From assembly GCA_002205965.3 (NCBI GenBank), contig NADL03000006.1, forward strand, positions 186,001 to 250,000: 64,000 bases of DNA, read 5' to 3'. Below, one piece after another: positions 44,586 to 56,720 of the stretch. A program made the translations under genes and the position numbers. How positions within the stretch are numbered: the first letter of the stretch is position 1; every line of letters starts with the position of its first letter. Under the pieces are notes generated by a model. It ran no database searches. It had not been told where the DNA came from and saw only the letters and a list, made by a program, of their open reading frames with translations. This DNA is from Kappaphycus alvarezii. Its lineage: Eukaryota > Rhodophyta > Florideophyceae > Gigartinales > Solieriaceae.

Positions 44586-44795
44586 TTGACATTTACATTT
44601 ATTATGGTTAACCTGTACAAGAGTTATGTGTATTTCAAACGAAAGATGAGGATTGCGGAGTCACCGATAGCCATCATTTACTACTGCTATTTGCTGAAGA
44701 GCAACATTAGTGATGATTTCTCCTTTCAGATGAAAATATCCCAGTACATTAATTGTAAGGCTTGTTATCTGGGTATGTTCAGTAGAGCCGAGTAA
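44586..44795 (+). pseudogene. PIF/Harbinger transposase C-terminal fragment 3
   Basis: The frame reads YKSYVYFKRKMRIAESPIAI, then IYYCYLLKSNI and ISQYINC. It aligns with the C-terminus of transposase 1 (MVDLKRNLRSRESPIAALYY, CGMLMRNIRTCF, TSQYFNC). Only this conserved C-terminal patch survives, and the sequence before it is unrecognisable. It shows that the AT-rich region was built at least partly from Harbinger copies. Confidence 0.55.
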
Positions 44796-47700
44796 ATAAC
44801 AGTGCTGTGTAATAGTTGATAATTACAAGGGGGAGCAGGGGCAAAGTACTCATTACAAGTCATCAGGAACGGTCTGATGGATCCGACCATATACTGAACA
44901 AAAAATTCTCAATTGATAATTTTTCTGGTAGACAAGTAAGGCAGTCGTGGAGAACAACAGAAAATAGTTCCCTTACTTTTAGGGATAGAAAAGAATCGTC
45001 AACTTGAACTTCCCCATATGCATATTTTCGGATCTGTTTATCCATCTCGTGCTCAATAAGACTCTACGTACCCCTTCACATCTCTAGTTGGAGTCTCTTG
45101 TGTTCATTTCAGTTTTTTCTCTTTTGAAAGTAGTTTTAGTGGATTCAGAAGCTTTAATAACATCCAAAAATCGTATATCTTTTGGAAAGAATGGCATTCT
45201 CAACTCTACCTAAAAATTAATTAAACTTCATCGCAAACTAAGGATAGGCCCTTTTCATCTCTACGAATTTCTATAATCTTCCATTTCATGGCCTTCGCAC
45301 ATATTGTAGAACTAAATATCTCATTTCACATTTCTCGTTCTTCCTTCAAATTTGATTGGGCGATTCTCAAGTTTGAATCACCAACCTTCTGCTTATTTCT
45401 ACTAATTAGCAGCCCATATAAGTCCCCAATTTCCCCAAGAATCCCCTCATTTGAGTATAAATCCTATTGGTTTCATTTAAACCATTCTCAGCTCCCTTGT
45501 TCTTGTCTCGCATTAACTGCCATGTGACATTTAAGGACATTTTGGCACCGCATTCATCCGATTCCCCATTAAGTTGAGCGTCTCCTCCGGTGAGCTGTTG
45601 ATAGCGAAATGGGCATGTAAAGCTGAGACTCGCAAACGAATACCGAGTAGCCATTAGAAAAGAATATCGGCGTATGAACCGCATTGGCAGAATTCTCGCC
45701 TCAATAATTCGTAGATGGCCAAAGGGAGTCCGATAGAGAATGAGTACATCGCTATTGTTGCCAAGCTCTTACTGAACACGGAGAACTCGGCAGATCTTTG
45801 AAGGGAAAACATATCACGGAAGAGAAAATTATGTGAAGGGATGACAAATAATGTTATCGGGATGTCTCCTTGTGCCAAATGCGGGTTCAAATTTTTGCTT
45901 AGATTATTACTCTTAAAATTATCTTACAGATAGTGAAAACTTTTCATGCTTTCGCGAAGTTATATGGCTCTTAAACTGTCATCAAAGTTGTTTCAATCAG
46001 CTAAATATGATTCTGGAACTCAACAATATGATTGGGACAACAATTGTTTAATTCATGTAGACTTTTTTCAATGAAATTACCATCTGAGATATCAGTTTGA
46101 TTGATTCGAGTGAGCTCATTGAACTACGGAAATATTCTTGGGGATATTTACTATATTCTACCTGAAGAGGCCCCAATGAATAATTTCAAGTATTTGAATC
46201 CTGATATATCTACTTTTATCAAAGTCGTTTCTAACTTCACATTTACGAAAACTTTGAGTTCAAACCTTTTCCTAGCTTTTCGGCAGGCCATGTCTGATAA
46301 CAAATAAACGCGAAACCCAGTTGATGGAATACCAAAAGTGATTGTAATTGTATTTATGTGCTCGAATAATAATTCTTGACATGAGAAAGGTCATTGGTCC
46401 CTATACCGTTATTTTAAGCTTCGCCCCGTAGACCACCACGAATATGTAGTGTCGTAATATTCTAGCCACAATTAAATAATCTTTATCGGGTTTCTGCGTA
46501 GTACCATTTACTTTAGGTACCCGATGAGCTGCGAGATTATTTTTATTCTCTGTGAGATTGAATGTGTTAGTCATTATTTTGCTCATGTGCTCCTTGGCTC
46601 GGTCAAGGATATATTTTCTTAATATTTGGTTTGCGTTCAAAAAGTAACAATTGAACATTTTTCCTCGGTCTCGAACCATCAGATGAAGTTTAGATCTGCT
46701 TTCAATGAACCATATTTATTGCTTTTTGTATTAAATAGCTCGAGATTTGGAACCTGCATCAACTTCTAAGTGATTTGATGAAGTTTCCAAATATATCCAT
46801 ATTTGGTTCACTCATGGAAAGCAATTTCCTTCTCTTGGTGCTTTAATAAGGCAAATTCAGACTTCCCGGAAAAATAGGACGAATTAGACGCTTTCAAGTT
46901 TGGGATATCGAAAAAAGTTACGCCATAACGCTAGCATAATATAGAAATGTAATGATCTCTTCAAATTTATCCATTTTGACGGCGACATTTCATTACCTCA
47001 TTATTATTATTTTACCCTATTTAGTTAAAAAGTATGTCATTTCCTTGCATAGCTATAGAACATTGAGTCTATAAATTCATTTAGTAATTCTGTCAATGTA
47101 TATGATGTCTGAAGTGCAATAATTGAAGATAAGAGATATGTTTTATCGTACGAAAGGCCCTGAGAGTATTATATTAAATTTACTCATGAACACTGTCAAA
47201 GCCGAAATATTTGCATAAAACTAACATAAAAGTGTATCCTCGAAACAAGTTTTTCTTTTCAATAATGCATATACCGAACCATTTGAAAGGATATATTAAG
47301 TCATGCTCTCATTTGGACAGCTTCTTTGAAGTTTATATTGGAGTAGTTTAGGGAGTAGATACAATTTAATAAGCGATGATTACAATCTGAGTTGATGAAA
47401 AGTCCAAATTTACTGCCTTCTAATTTAAGGCATTTGATTTTGGAATTTTGTCTGGGAATATTCCGGGAAAATTTCTTATGCTTTCAGAGGTTTAAATCTT
47501 TTGACCGGACTGGCATGCATACATATAACTGAATTCGATTCACAGCCCTAAAACATCACGGATATGGAAATGTTTGCGGAATCTACTAGTGGGCGATTTG
47601 ATTGTATTGAGGATCGCTAGCTCAGCTTATCGCGATCTTTCTACAGTTTACTTCTCAGGTGAACAACTGAAAAGTTTCAAGGCCCTCCAATTTGAGCAAA

Positions 47701-48950
47701 AAATTCTAAATGAGATCGTTGCGCTAGTAGTTGCGGTGATTTCGAAAATTTAGGATGGAGTGGCCCATTCGCACGCAGAAGTGTAATTAAAGCAATTCAG
47801 ACTCTATTAACCAAATAATTTCGCCTTTAGCATATAAAGAAATCATTTCTTGTGCCATATAAAATAATATGAAACTGTTTCTCTTGTTTTCTTCGATGAC
47901 ACCTCGACGTTGAAGTGCGTTTCGATGGTTTATTATTCAAACTTCGTGTCAATTATGCATGCACCACGTTTTCTTTCATCTTCTTAGGATTTTGTGGGTA
48001 CAACTGTACCTCCATTGTAGTTGCGACAAGTAGTATGTCTAGAGAACAAATTAGAGCCTTTTGTTGTTTAGGTAGCTGCTATTCATCTGTCCCGAGCTGG
48101 AAAAGTATACCGTAGTGGAAATTGTTTCCAATAGAAACCATGGTTTCATCCAGAACAACAGAGTCATGCAAGACAAAATTTTATTGGATCGTATGTCAGT
48201 ATTGCTCTCTTTAATTTCATTCGAGTTCTTTTCAATGATTCAGAGCAATTTTACGTCATCATCGGCGATGATTTTTACATACATTAAAACTTGAACCTAA
48301 GATATTGATACAATGCTTTTTTTGTAATAATCATTTTTTTTGGAAGCAGCGGAAATTAGTGCTGATTATTCTAAAGATCAGAATGCAGTGTTTTCATCAG
48401 CTCTCAGAACGGGTTTGATCCGCGTCGTCGATATTTTACAGTCATAGGAATTCTGTAGAGGAACCATTACAAATATATTCCGAGCGTTGGCTGAAGAACG
48501 CATAGTTTTGAGGATGTAGGACGTTTATTTAGAAATAAGAGGTTTTATTTGTAATTCTTGAAGCAAGCCTAAGCTTGAAAACTAAAGTTTTAGTCATTAG
48601 GTAGTAGCAAATATTTTTTAGCTGTTCAGGCTCGTTATAGTCAATATGTAGTAGAGAAAGGCTAAAGAGCGCTATTTACTAAGGAATATCAATGAAAGTG
48701 TCTTTGTTGCCGAAAATTACTACAGTCTTCTGATTGGTCTGTCGACCTTGACATTTGCAGTTCAGAATACTTTATAGTGGGGTAAAGTATGTCATATAAT
48801 CTGCTGGTAAGAGAGCGAAATTCCGAATCAATGGAATGCTTCCAATTATTAATTTTGGAGAATTGGTGTTCAGGTCTCTCGAGTCCTGGTGAGGGGCAAT
48901 CGAGTATTCTTTATTTGCTCTAGTTTTTTGTACGAGACCTAAAGTACCAC

Positions 48951-48991
48951 CATACTGTACAGTAAATTATTATTCGTGCTGTACTGTACTG
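48951..48991. repeat. GTAC/TACTGTAC palindromic tract
   Basis: CATACTGTACAGTAAATTAT followed by TATTCGTGCTGTACTGTACT. It is an isolated member of the repeat family within AT-rich DNA. Confidence 0.65.
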
Positions 48992-50197
48992 CGGTGCAAT
49001 TAGTTTCATGTAATCTTCTATAGAGATGTAGATTCTGTCCTGCACTCCACTGCACATGGCCGAAATTTAACATTCAGTTGACGCTAGATCGACTTTTCGG
49101 GCCATTTTGGGTAAACAAAATCATTTTGAACTAAACATGCAACAGTACGGTAGTGAAGGGATGAATGCGTCACTAATTATTATAGTCACAACGGGAGAGC
49201 CCAGTAATGCACATTAATTTAACGCAGACGAGGGAACACGCAAAGTTGTCATTAAAATACTTAAACTTAAGTGATAACACGTATTTGAATGCGCAAAAAC
49301 ACCTCAAATTCTAAGCAAAATTCACGCTGGCTGTATGGTAAGAAAAATAATTTTTACCTTGCAAGACCACGTAAACACAGTAGTCATGAATATATAAAGT
49401 GTTTTCAATTGGATTTTGCCAAATATGTCTGATAGTATTGTGGTATACCAGCGGAATGCGCTGCATAAAAATCTGAAACGGGCTCAAAATTTACTGTTTA
49501 CTACAAGTACTCCCTTAACAGAGTACCGAAAAAATACAACAGGGCAGCGATAAAGCCTGCAGTTCGCCCGTCCTGTGGTTGAGACTCCCTCGTCGTCTTC
49601 AAAGCTCCCCATAAACACAATGTATGAAACTCAATAGCGAGAGAGTCATACATCCTTCCCCACATAGTTCCCATCGCATGCTCTTTTATTGAATGAAAAT
49701 GGCCCTGCTTCCCTGAAACTATAGGCAGAAGCTTCCATTACCAGAGATGAATAAATAAGGAAGTACATTTAGGTACTGGAATAAACAAAGTTGGGTCGAG
49801 AGGAATAACCGACCTGCTACATATTCAACACATTCTATAATGATGTGGAATGAATGGAATCTGTAATCTGATCAAAGTTACGCCGCAAGAGTCTGTAAAT
49901 AAATGTGATAACTGCCAATATTTGATAACTGAAACGCATAACGCTGGGAGAGTACATAGGTCTAACATAACTGATAATTATCCCTTATTCATTTAATTAC
50001 TAGTTCCAAAGCATGTAAAACATTATGAAACCGTCGATCCTCGAAGAATAACTCGTCAAGTTTCTCGCGTCAATTGCATATCATGAGTATTAGTCTTTCA
50101 CTGTACAAGTCGGAAAGTAGTACACAATGAATAAACAAATATTTAATCAGTATAGAACATGGAACAGTGGAAAATAGATGAAATTATTTTCGATGAT

Positions 50198-50671
50198 TCA
50201 TAACAAATATGAATTTTGGGCCTCTGATAAAATATTTCCCCACAATTTTAAAGAAATTTGGAAAAAAAATTGAATGATTTTCAACATTTGCAAAAATAGT
50301 TTTTCAATTTTCACTTCCAATGCATCTTTTTTTGACGTGCTTCTCACCGAGACCGAGATCAAGCTTGGAGAATTCTTCAGAGTTTTCTCCATGGAAGATG
50401 CGCGGATATTCCTTTTGCCTATCAAGTATGTGACCCTACCCTGCATGCCACATTTAACAATCTGCTCAGTGTAATATGCCAATATGTATAATTTAGGCCC
50501 TTGCCAACCGAAGAAAATGAACTTCGCAATATTTTTGTAGAAGTTTGAGAGTATCAGTATTATTCGAACCCATGTAAAGGGTTTATGATATATTTTGATA
50601 GTGTAAATATAGAGATATAAAAACCATGGGAACAGTACAACCGTACAACTATTATTATAGGATAATACCAT
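50198..50671 (-). pseudogene. 157-codon ORF, possible copia integrase C-terminus
   Basis: This is the longest uninterrupted frame in the AT-rich part. Its middle (FFGWQGPKLYILAYYTEQIV, then GKRNIRASSMEKTLKN) resembles the W-x-GP-x-x-L segment and the following N-R-x-x-x-x-K-P segment of retrotransposon integrase C-termini. The first 50 residues are hydrophobic and Tyr/Ile-rich, which is what AT-biased DNA encodes by chance. I treat the resemblance as tentative; coding by chance cannot be excluded. Confidence 0.22.
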
Positions 50672-53222
50672 TCAATTACTGTACAGACAACGGTAGATTC
50701 GAAATAACGGTTCATCTAGAGCTCTAGTGTTTACATATACTCTATAAATGATACCAAACAAATCCTTTAGTTGTCCTGATTTATTGATGTTCTGGAGAAA
50801 GTGAGATTATCCTTAGGATCCCTTTACGTGTTATATGAAGATTAATACCTCAAGTAATATCTGGATACGCAGTTTTCGAGGGACTACGTCAGAAAATATC
50901 AGTGCTATTTCAATTTTTCATTCATTCCTACAATTAAACGTCAAAACGACTGTTGGGATGTTAAAGAAGATATGGTCCATACTTGAGAGACCTACAAAAT
51001 TTGATCTAGGTCCAAGCAATCATAATTAACCCCTGCCATGAAGCTAAAAATTTGATGCATTGAGTGAGAGTCTGGTATAGAAAAAAGAGTGGCTTATGGT
51101 GACGAATGGGGTGGGTATTTTGGCCGCTTAAATAAATGGATGAGATTTGCAATGGGCATGTATGATGTAGGGGCCTAAATGGAGGGGGAAGTTTAGCTGA
51201 CTCATTGACTTGAATAGGTACAATCGAAAGGATGTGCAAGGTAACTAAAAGGTACGTTTACGGTGAGAATTTAGATTGCTGTGAACGGGGGGTGTTTCGG
51301 AGGTGTGCTAAGCTTCTCGAAACCTGTAAAAATATTCTGTCTAGAATGCCGTGTGGACACCAAAAAAGACAGACCACAGTATAAGAGACTCACAACAGTG
51401 TAATTACATTTTAAAAAGTATTCATATCTCCCTTGATAAATTCGCCAGGCCTGTGAAAACGGAAGCTTCAGACGATTCCATTCTTCAATATTGAACATTG
51501 GAATGGGTTTGAGTCTGAACAAATAGAATTATTTAAAAAAAGACATCATGAATCTGAGGGTCATTCTTCATAAGGACACGCTATAGTAGCCGTCATGTCT
51601 AATGTGGCCTGCTTGATGTCTGTACTGAAAACCGCCTCTTAAGGTGCTTATTTTCTACCCCACTACTCTGTTGGAACACCTTATAGAGTCGTTTGTGGTT
51701 GTCTGGAAAACTTCAGGATAGATCTAATATATCCTCCAACGGTAAAAACACCCAAAAGCTTCCTCCTTCTTCGTAAATTAATGTTTGACCAAACTCCAAC
51801 ATATTTATGTCAATATATGACTCTTTCCCCTCTTTAGACCCTTTGATGCCCTTCGCAACACTTTTAAAACATCAGCCCCTCACTCAAATAGTTTTAATCG
51901 AAGATTCCATTCGTTAACTATCAATGTTGTGAATAGCCCTCCAGTATATGGATCCTCACCCCTCCTTCAACTCTTCCCACTCTAATATTTACTTCGCCAA
52001 TCAGGGTGGTGGCTAATTGGTGGGATTGATGGGGGTCATCTAGTTGCACTGTTTGCATGTTCAATACAATAATTGTGGGGGGGAGTCTTGGCCAGCGTGA
52101 GATATGTTACAAATAGGCGCATAATAAAAAGAAAGAGGCAGTAGTGAAGGCTTATTTAGCAATAAAATCTCTGTAAAAGAACGGAAAGTTGGATGCAGTG
52201 GACGGAATATATGATTGGAATCCAGAAGATCGGCAGGATTTGTGCTTGGTAATAGATGAGCAAAGTAGGATCAATTTATCTGCAGCAAGTACAAGTATGG
52301 TTTCAAGAGGCTTAAATTGTTATGGATACATTTATTTCGAATTAATATTTCAAATTAATGAAATACTACACGACAGAGACCTTAACTTAAACATTATATT
52401 TGTAGTTTGGATGTCAGTAGTAGGGAGTACCTGTGTTTGGTGGGAGGTGCGATAGACATAGCTGCGAATTGGTAAGTAATGGAGATTTAGGCAGTTGTTC
52501 TGAAGCATACAGTACTTCAGAGCTAGGGCTCCATTTGTATGCGGAGTAGGTATAGTGAGGATGTCAGTGGTGGAGCCGCATTGCTCGTAATGTATGATCA
52601 AGATAGAGGTGAAGTACTAGTAGGTGGATATATGTCTCAACCGGATAGAAAATATAATGATGCGATTGTGCCTGAACAATTTAGAGCCTATATTATGCTC
52701 GGGTGCCCTACAGAATAAGAAAGAAGGTCGCCTTCCATATTCAATAGCAGCTCCTTTGAGCCGCCTCCCCTCCCCCCAAAATACTTGTAGACATTCATAT
52801 CTGCAAGAAGTCGAGCGAACATCCCAGAGAGTACGACTTTCATTGAGACGGTAGTAATGGTGTGAAATCTTTATGTGTGCATTTCGGCAAAAATCGGTGA
52901 AGCAATGGCCAGTGTGATATTTCCGTGACCTTTACGGCTTCAATTCATGAAAATCGCTGTAAATTTCGAATAAACTCAACATAGGCATGCGATAAATTAC
53001 CTAGTTCCTCCCCATTAAAGCTTTGACGCTGCTGGTACCAGCTTTTACTGGTAATGTACACAAAAAAGAGCAATAATACACCAAGTGCCAATAATGCATG
53101 ATAGTTTACAGCACATATGCAACAAGCAATGATTCAAGATACATCAACGGAAATACCATTTACATTCCCAACAACCTCATAATGAGACACAGCCGATGCT
53201 TCACAAAATTTCAAGGTAAGAC

Positions 53223-53465
53223 CTAAGTAGACACAGAGCTAGTTGGTGGATCCTGTATGGGCCCAATATCTGTGAACTTTTTCCTCGCATGCCAAGAAGC
53301 AGAATACATATCAAGAGCCGCTTTAAGATCTACATAAACTATGTAAATTCCTTGGTACTCCCAACACAATGGCTCTTCCTCAATCACAGTCTCCACTGCG
53401 AACGGCATATTGATGTTAGCAAAAGATGTAATTGAATCATCTAGCGCAGACCTGAGCTCCTTCAA
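53223..53465 (-). pseudogene. possible Ty3-type RNase H fragment
   Basis: The 80-codon minus frame reads LKELRSALDDSIT-like, then NINMPFAVETV, and after a gap GIYIVYVDLKAALDMYSASW. RNase H of gypsy-type elements begins with PF-x-x-x-TDAS and later shows Y-x-S-x-x-L-x-x-x-E-x-x-YS. The order fits but the acidic residues are largely replaced. Weak evidence, with no neighbouring RT or integrase found. Confidence 0.22.
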
Positions 53466-53914
53466 CGGGCCTCAAACCCTCCTCTTTTGCTATGATCCTT
53501 ACTAACGTTCTTGCATTGCTCAACAAAGGCCACAAGTGGTGTAATTAGCGAACCTCAGACATAGGTTGAGGCCATTTGACACTAAGCTGCAAATTGATCC
53601 ATCGTCTACGACTCGTAACTTGTAGTCGTTGTAAAGTCCAGAGGGCAGAAGAATGGCCACAGGTAAGCACTTAGGAGTCGTAAATAACTCATACCATTAT
53701 GTACAAAGTACAATGTTTAAAATTCTTTGGTCCAAGGATAAGCTCCTCCCTATCTCCCAACTCCTCGGCATCAACATCCGAGCTGTAATCATCAACTGAA
53801 ACGACTTCACGTTTGCGCAGGACACTTGGAGAGGCTCAGAATGTCAAGGTGATATACTCTCGCTGTTCGCAATTACAGGCTCTTCGGAGTTGTTAGAAGT
53901 GCCGACAAAGTCGG

Positions 53915-54190
53915 TCAAAAATACAGTATAATGTTTAAAGCAGACATATCGCTGTTGGAACGAGGAATATAACACTCATCAAAGAGTTTGTTTAAACACG
54001 TTCCGAAATTCTTGAGCTTATATTTCTCCAGGAATCTGGCGAAGTTACTGAAGACATCTTTTGCGTCCGTGGCACCGTTAATTCCACCGGATGAAATGAG
54101 TCGTTGCAAGAACTTGACGTTTGGGTTCCGATTGTTAAGCGGGAAATTTCTCTTTTCTGGGACATAGGAAGACGCCTGTGGTGACCGCAT
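53915..54190 (-). CDS. unidentified 91-codon ORF
   Basis: Encodes MRSPQASSYVPEKRNFPLNN and a helical, charged remainder (DVFSNFARFLEKYKLKNF, then CLNKLFDECYIP). It has a balanced amino-acid composition and is GC-richer than its flanks. No family recognised. It could be part of a degraded transposon ORF. Confidence 0.2.
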   Translation of the reverse strand: MRSPQASSYVPEKRNFPLNNRNPNVKFLQRLISSGGINGATDAKDVFSNFARFLEKYKLKNFGTCLNKLFDECYIPRSNSDMSALNIILYF

Positions 54191-54749
54191 GAGAGATTAG
54201 TGGCTTCCTATGCATGTTACCTTATGTAGCTCTCAATAAAAAGTTATTTGTTTAATGAAAAGTATTTTGGAGGGAAAGACATTGAAACCTAAACACCGAT
54301 GCAGCGAGATTCATGGAGACCATATACTTTAATCGATAGCACCCCGTTATAAGAAAATTATTTGAAATATGACCTCGCAAATTTAAAGAATACACAGCAC
54401 TACGCGTACGGAAAACGAAAAATATCAGTAAATTCCTCTGAGAAAGAAATTTGTCTGCTCTAAACACCATAAAAATGCTTATTTTTTTGCAACTTGCCAA
54501 TTTTTAAGGCTGCTTGTCAGTCAATTTCAAAGTTGCCACTGGTTGCCATTGGCAACATTGTAAATTCGCTGATGGGAACTAATGTTGCCACGTTACCGGG
54601 GTATTTAAAAATAAATTGGAGAAACTTGATTGGTCAAAATTTTAATGGCCATGTAAACTTTCCGACGGCGAAGAAGATGTTGGGCTAAAAAGAAAGAAGA
54701 GGAACGTTTTAGTTTAAAGTAAAGTATTTTTAGTTATAAAAAAATGTTT

Positions 54750-55200
54750 TCCTTAATCCACCTTTGTGGTAATGCTTAGGTACAACCAAATATCCCATTG
54801 GTACAGACACTTTTATGCAATAAAAGTATTGCAGAACTCCTTGCCAAAAAAATGGCACCCATGTCATTAATTGCCGCCAAGTTCTTTATACTTGGTCCTC
54901 AATTTATGCACGGAGCACCTGTTACAGGTACTGTGTCTACAATAGGCGTTTTCGCTCCTCATTTGGTGTTAGTGCAATTTTATTTGCTAAGGTGTGGGCC
55001 CTCCTCATTGCTAGGCTTCCACCGGAGGCTCCCCTAAGCACCTTCTGTGGTTCCTTCTTCGGCTGAAAAATGTGCATCTGAGCATGTATGCTCTTCTATT
55101 GTCCCCATCAATGAAAACCCTATACAAAGTGGGTCTGGAATCTTATTGGTCTTCTTTCAAATATAAGACAGCTGTGTTTGTTAACCTTTAATTCACTTGG
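54750..55200 (+). pseudogene. IS5/PIF-type transposase N-terminal remnant (possible)
   Basis: Reading across two plus-strand frames gives FRSSFGVSAILFAKVWALLI, then RLPPEAP in one frame and PKHLLWFLLRLKNVHLSMYA with following SPSMKTLYKVGLESY in the next. Algal and animal Harbinger-type transposases often show an RF-x-x-x-FGVS segment, a P-x-x-A-x-P-x-HLLW-x-LLFLK segment and a D-x-KT-x-x-KW-x-W segment in this order. The catalytic domain is not found nearby. Moderate to weak support. Confidence 0.32.
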
Positions 55201-55516
55201 TGATTTTTTCTTTGTTTACTGACCTTTTTATTGCAGTTTAGCTTGGGGTATCGGTTATTATTATTATTATATATATAATCGTCTTGATCTCCATTGTTCC
55301 TGTTTACAAGCAGTCACTAATCTTGTGAAGGTTGAGTTCAAACCAGGGTATCTCTTGTTTGATTTGGCTCGAATGACTTTTTAAAATGAGTCTTTGCTCC
55401 TAATGTGAATTTTCTAAATGCTGTTTCTCATTAATTTTTCAATACTTTTGTTTATTTTCTGGGTTTAATTTTTCATGCATTGATTCATTACTGTAACATG
55501 AAGTTTTGCCTTCCAG

Positions 55517-55600
55517 GGCGATTTTCATTTGAGGCTGGCAAATTAATTGGTCTGGAAAAGTGGACTAAACAGAATTTCGACGATTTCCCGCATCTCCCAG
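55517..55600 (+). other. exon-like 84-bp segment
   Basis: Preceded by the acceptor-like TTTTGCCTTCCAG and followed by the donor-like GTAAGAGAG. The segment is 84 bp, a multiple of three, and one frame is open across it: RFSFEAGKLIGLEKWTKQNF followed by DDFPHLP. The composition is GC-richer than the T-rich flanks, as for a real exon. I do not recognise the peptide. It may be an internal exon of a host gene or of a spliced transposon gene. Confidence 0.35.
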
Positions 55601-55976
55601 GTAAGAGAGACCTATCAAACCTCTTTTAATTTTTGAATAAAGTTCCAAGTGTCCCTTATGGAAAGCTGTCAGAGCAAATGATTAAATCAGAAAGTCGTGT
55701 GGATGTTCCTGATTGAACGCGGCACAAAAGTCCATTTGAGTGTTTTCTAAATTATTGTTGTTTTGTTTTGTTTGAACTAGTTTCCCTTAACGGAAAGCGG
55801 AGCCTCCGTGCCATGAAAGACGTAAGATTTCCTTTAGAATGCAAAATGACAACGACAAATCGTCTTTTTCCTGGGCGCGACGAAGCTGGTCACTTATCTA
55901 GGGACCACGTCGGTGGAGAAATAAAGCAGAGCAAGGGTTCGATCCTTAGAATGCTTCCGAGCCTCTGTTTGGATTA

Positions 55977-56720
55977 AGTCGCTTTTTTATCGACAATACC
56001 TGTGGGACGGCCCATTGCACGACGTGGAGATTTTCCGGCGTAGTCATCGTGTGTCGCGAAGTATCTACCAGTTCTTGTACGACGCCGTCGTCAGAGACGA
56101 CGATGCTCTCCCGAAAGAGGAACTTCTTCGGCAAGCTTGGCATCAAATACACGTCAAAGCCATGAGTAGGTTACAATACAGTAAGATACGTACATTAATA
56201 GAGGAGGAAACCAAGGAGGTGAAGAGTTGGAAGTTTGAACACCACGTGTCTCTGAGTAAACGGTACAAACTTCTTATAGGTAAAAGCTTCTCGTGAAAAG
56301 CGACTATCGGCCGCCGGCTTGGGCGACCGATGTCCCACATTTGGCACAAGTAATGCTTTAATCTTTGACATGACACTTGCCGCCTTGAATCAATCAAAAA
56401 GCAAAGTGTATCATGTCATCGGAAACTTTGCCGAAACATTCCCATGTCCATCTTGCAATCGCGAATGGATCCACCACAATCATACTACTCGTTGTGTCAG
56501 GCTCCCGGATGGCGGCTTATTGCCCTGCATATTGCCGAATTGAGTACCACAGACGTGGACCATGGTCAGCACGACCGTGACAGACTCGATCAAATCATTA
56601 CAGAAGAGGCCAGTTCTTCACTTCAATTCCAAGGGGACCTTGTGCAGACCCATTTGGACTGACTGCATCGCCAACTCGAAGAAGCTGTGTCAGTGAATGA
56701 GTAGGTTGTGATTCTCTCAC
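55977..56720 (+). pseudogene. PIF/Harbinger-type transposase (second family), internally deleted
   Basis: The N-terminal block RQYLWDGPLHDVEIFRRSHR, then VSRSIYQFLYDAVVRDDD, matches the start of a widespread Harbinger transposase group (LWDGPL-D-E-FRR-YRVSR-...-DD). The C-terminal part at about 56.44-56.68 kb reads MSILQSRMDPPQSYYSL and LQFQGDLVQTHLD, resembling the G-x-LQ-RF segment and the H-x-QL-x-x-DL-x-x-H end of the same group. The catalytic core between them is missing or unreadable, so this copy is internally deleted and frameshifted. It belongs to a different branch from transposases 1-3. Confidence 0.55.

Larger units (their letters stand above)
44796..53222. other. AT-rich region with faint retroelement traces
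   Basis: No intact gene. GTAC-rich tracts occur at 48951-48991 and near 50.64-50.69 kb. A minus-strand frame at 50198-50671 is listed separately. Patches at 45.4-45.9, 49.5-49.7 and 51.0-52.9 kb have slightly higher GC and open frames but no blocks I can assign. Confidence 0.4.

Noticed and set aside
45406..45890. Two overlapping minus-strand frames in a GC-richer patch
   Set aside because: Looked at as possible copia RT. No RT, RNase H or integrase block could be placed in a consistent order.
55930..55960. tRNA-like GGGTTCGATCC box
   Set aside because: No matching acceptor stem, D-arm or anticodon arm could be built around it, and it lies in a transposon-rich open frame.
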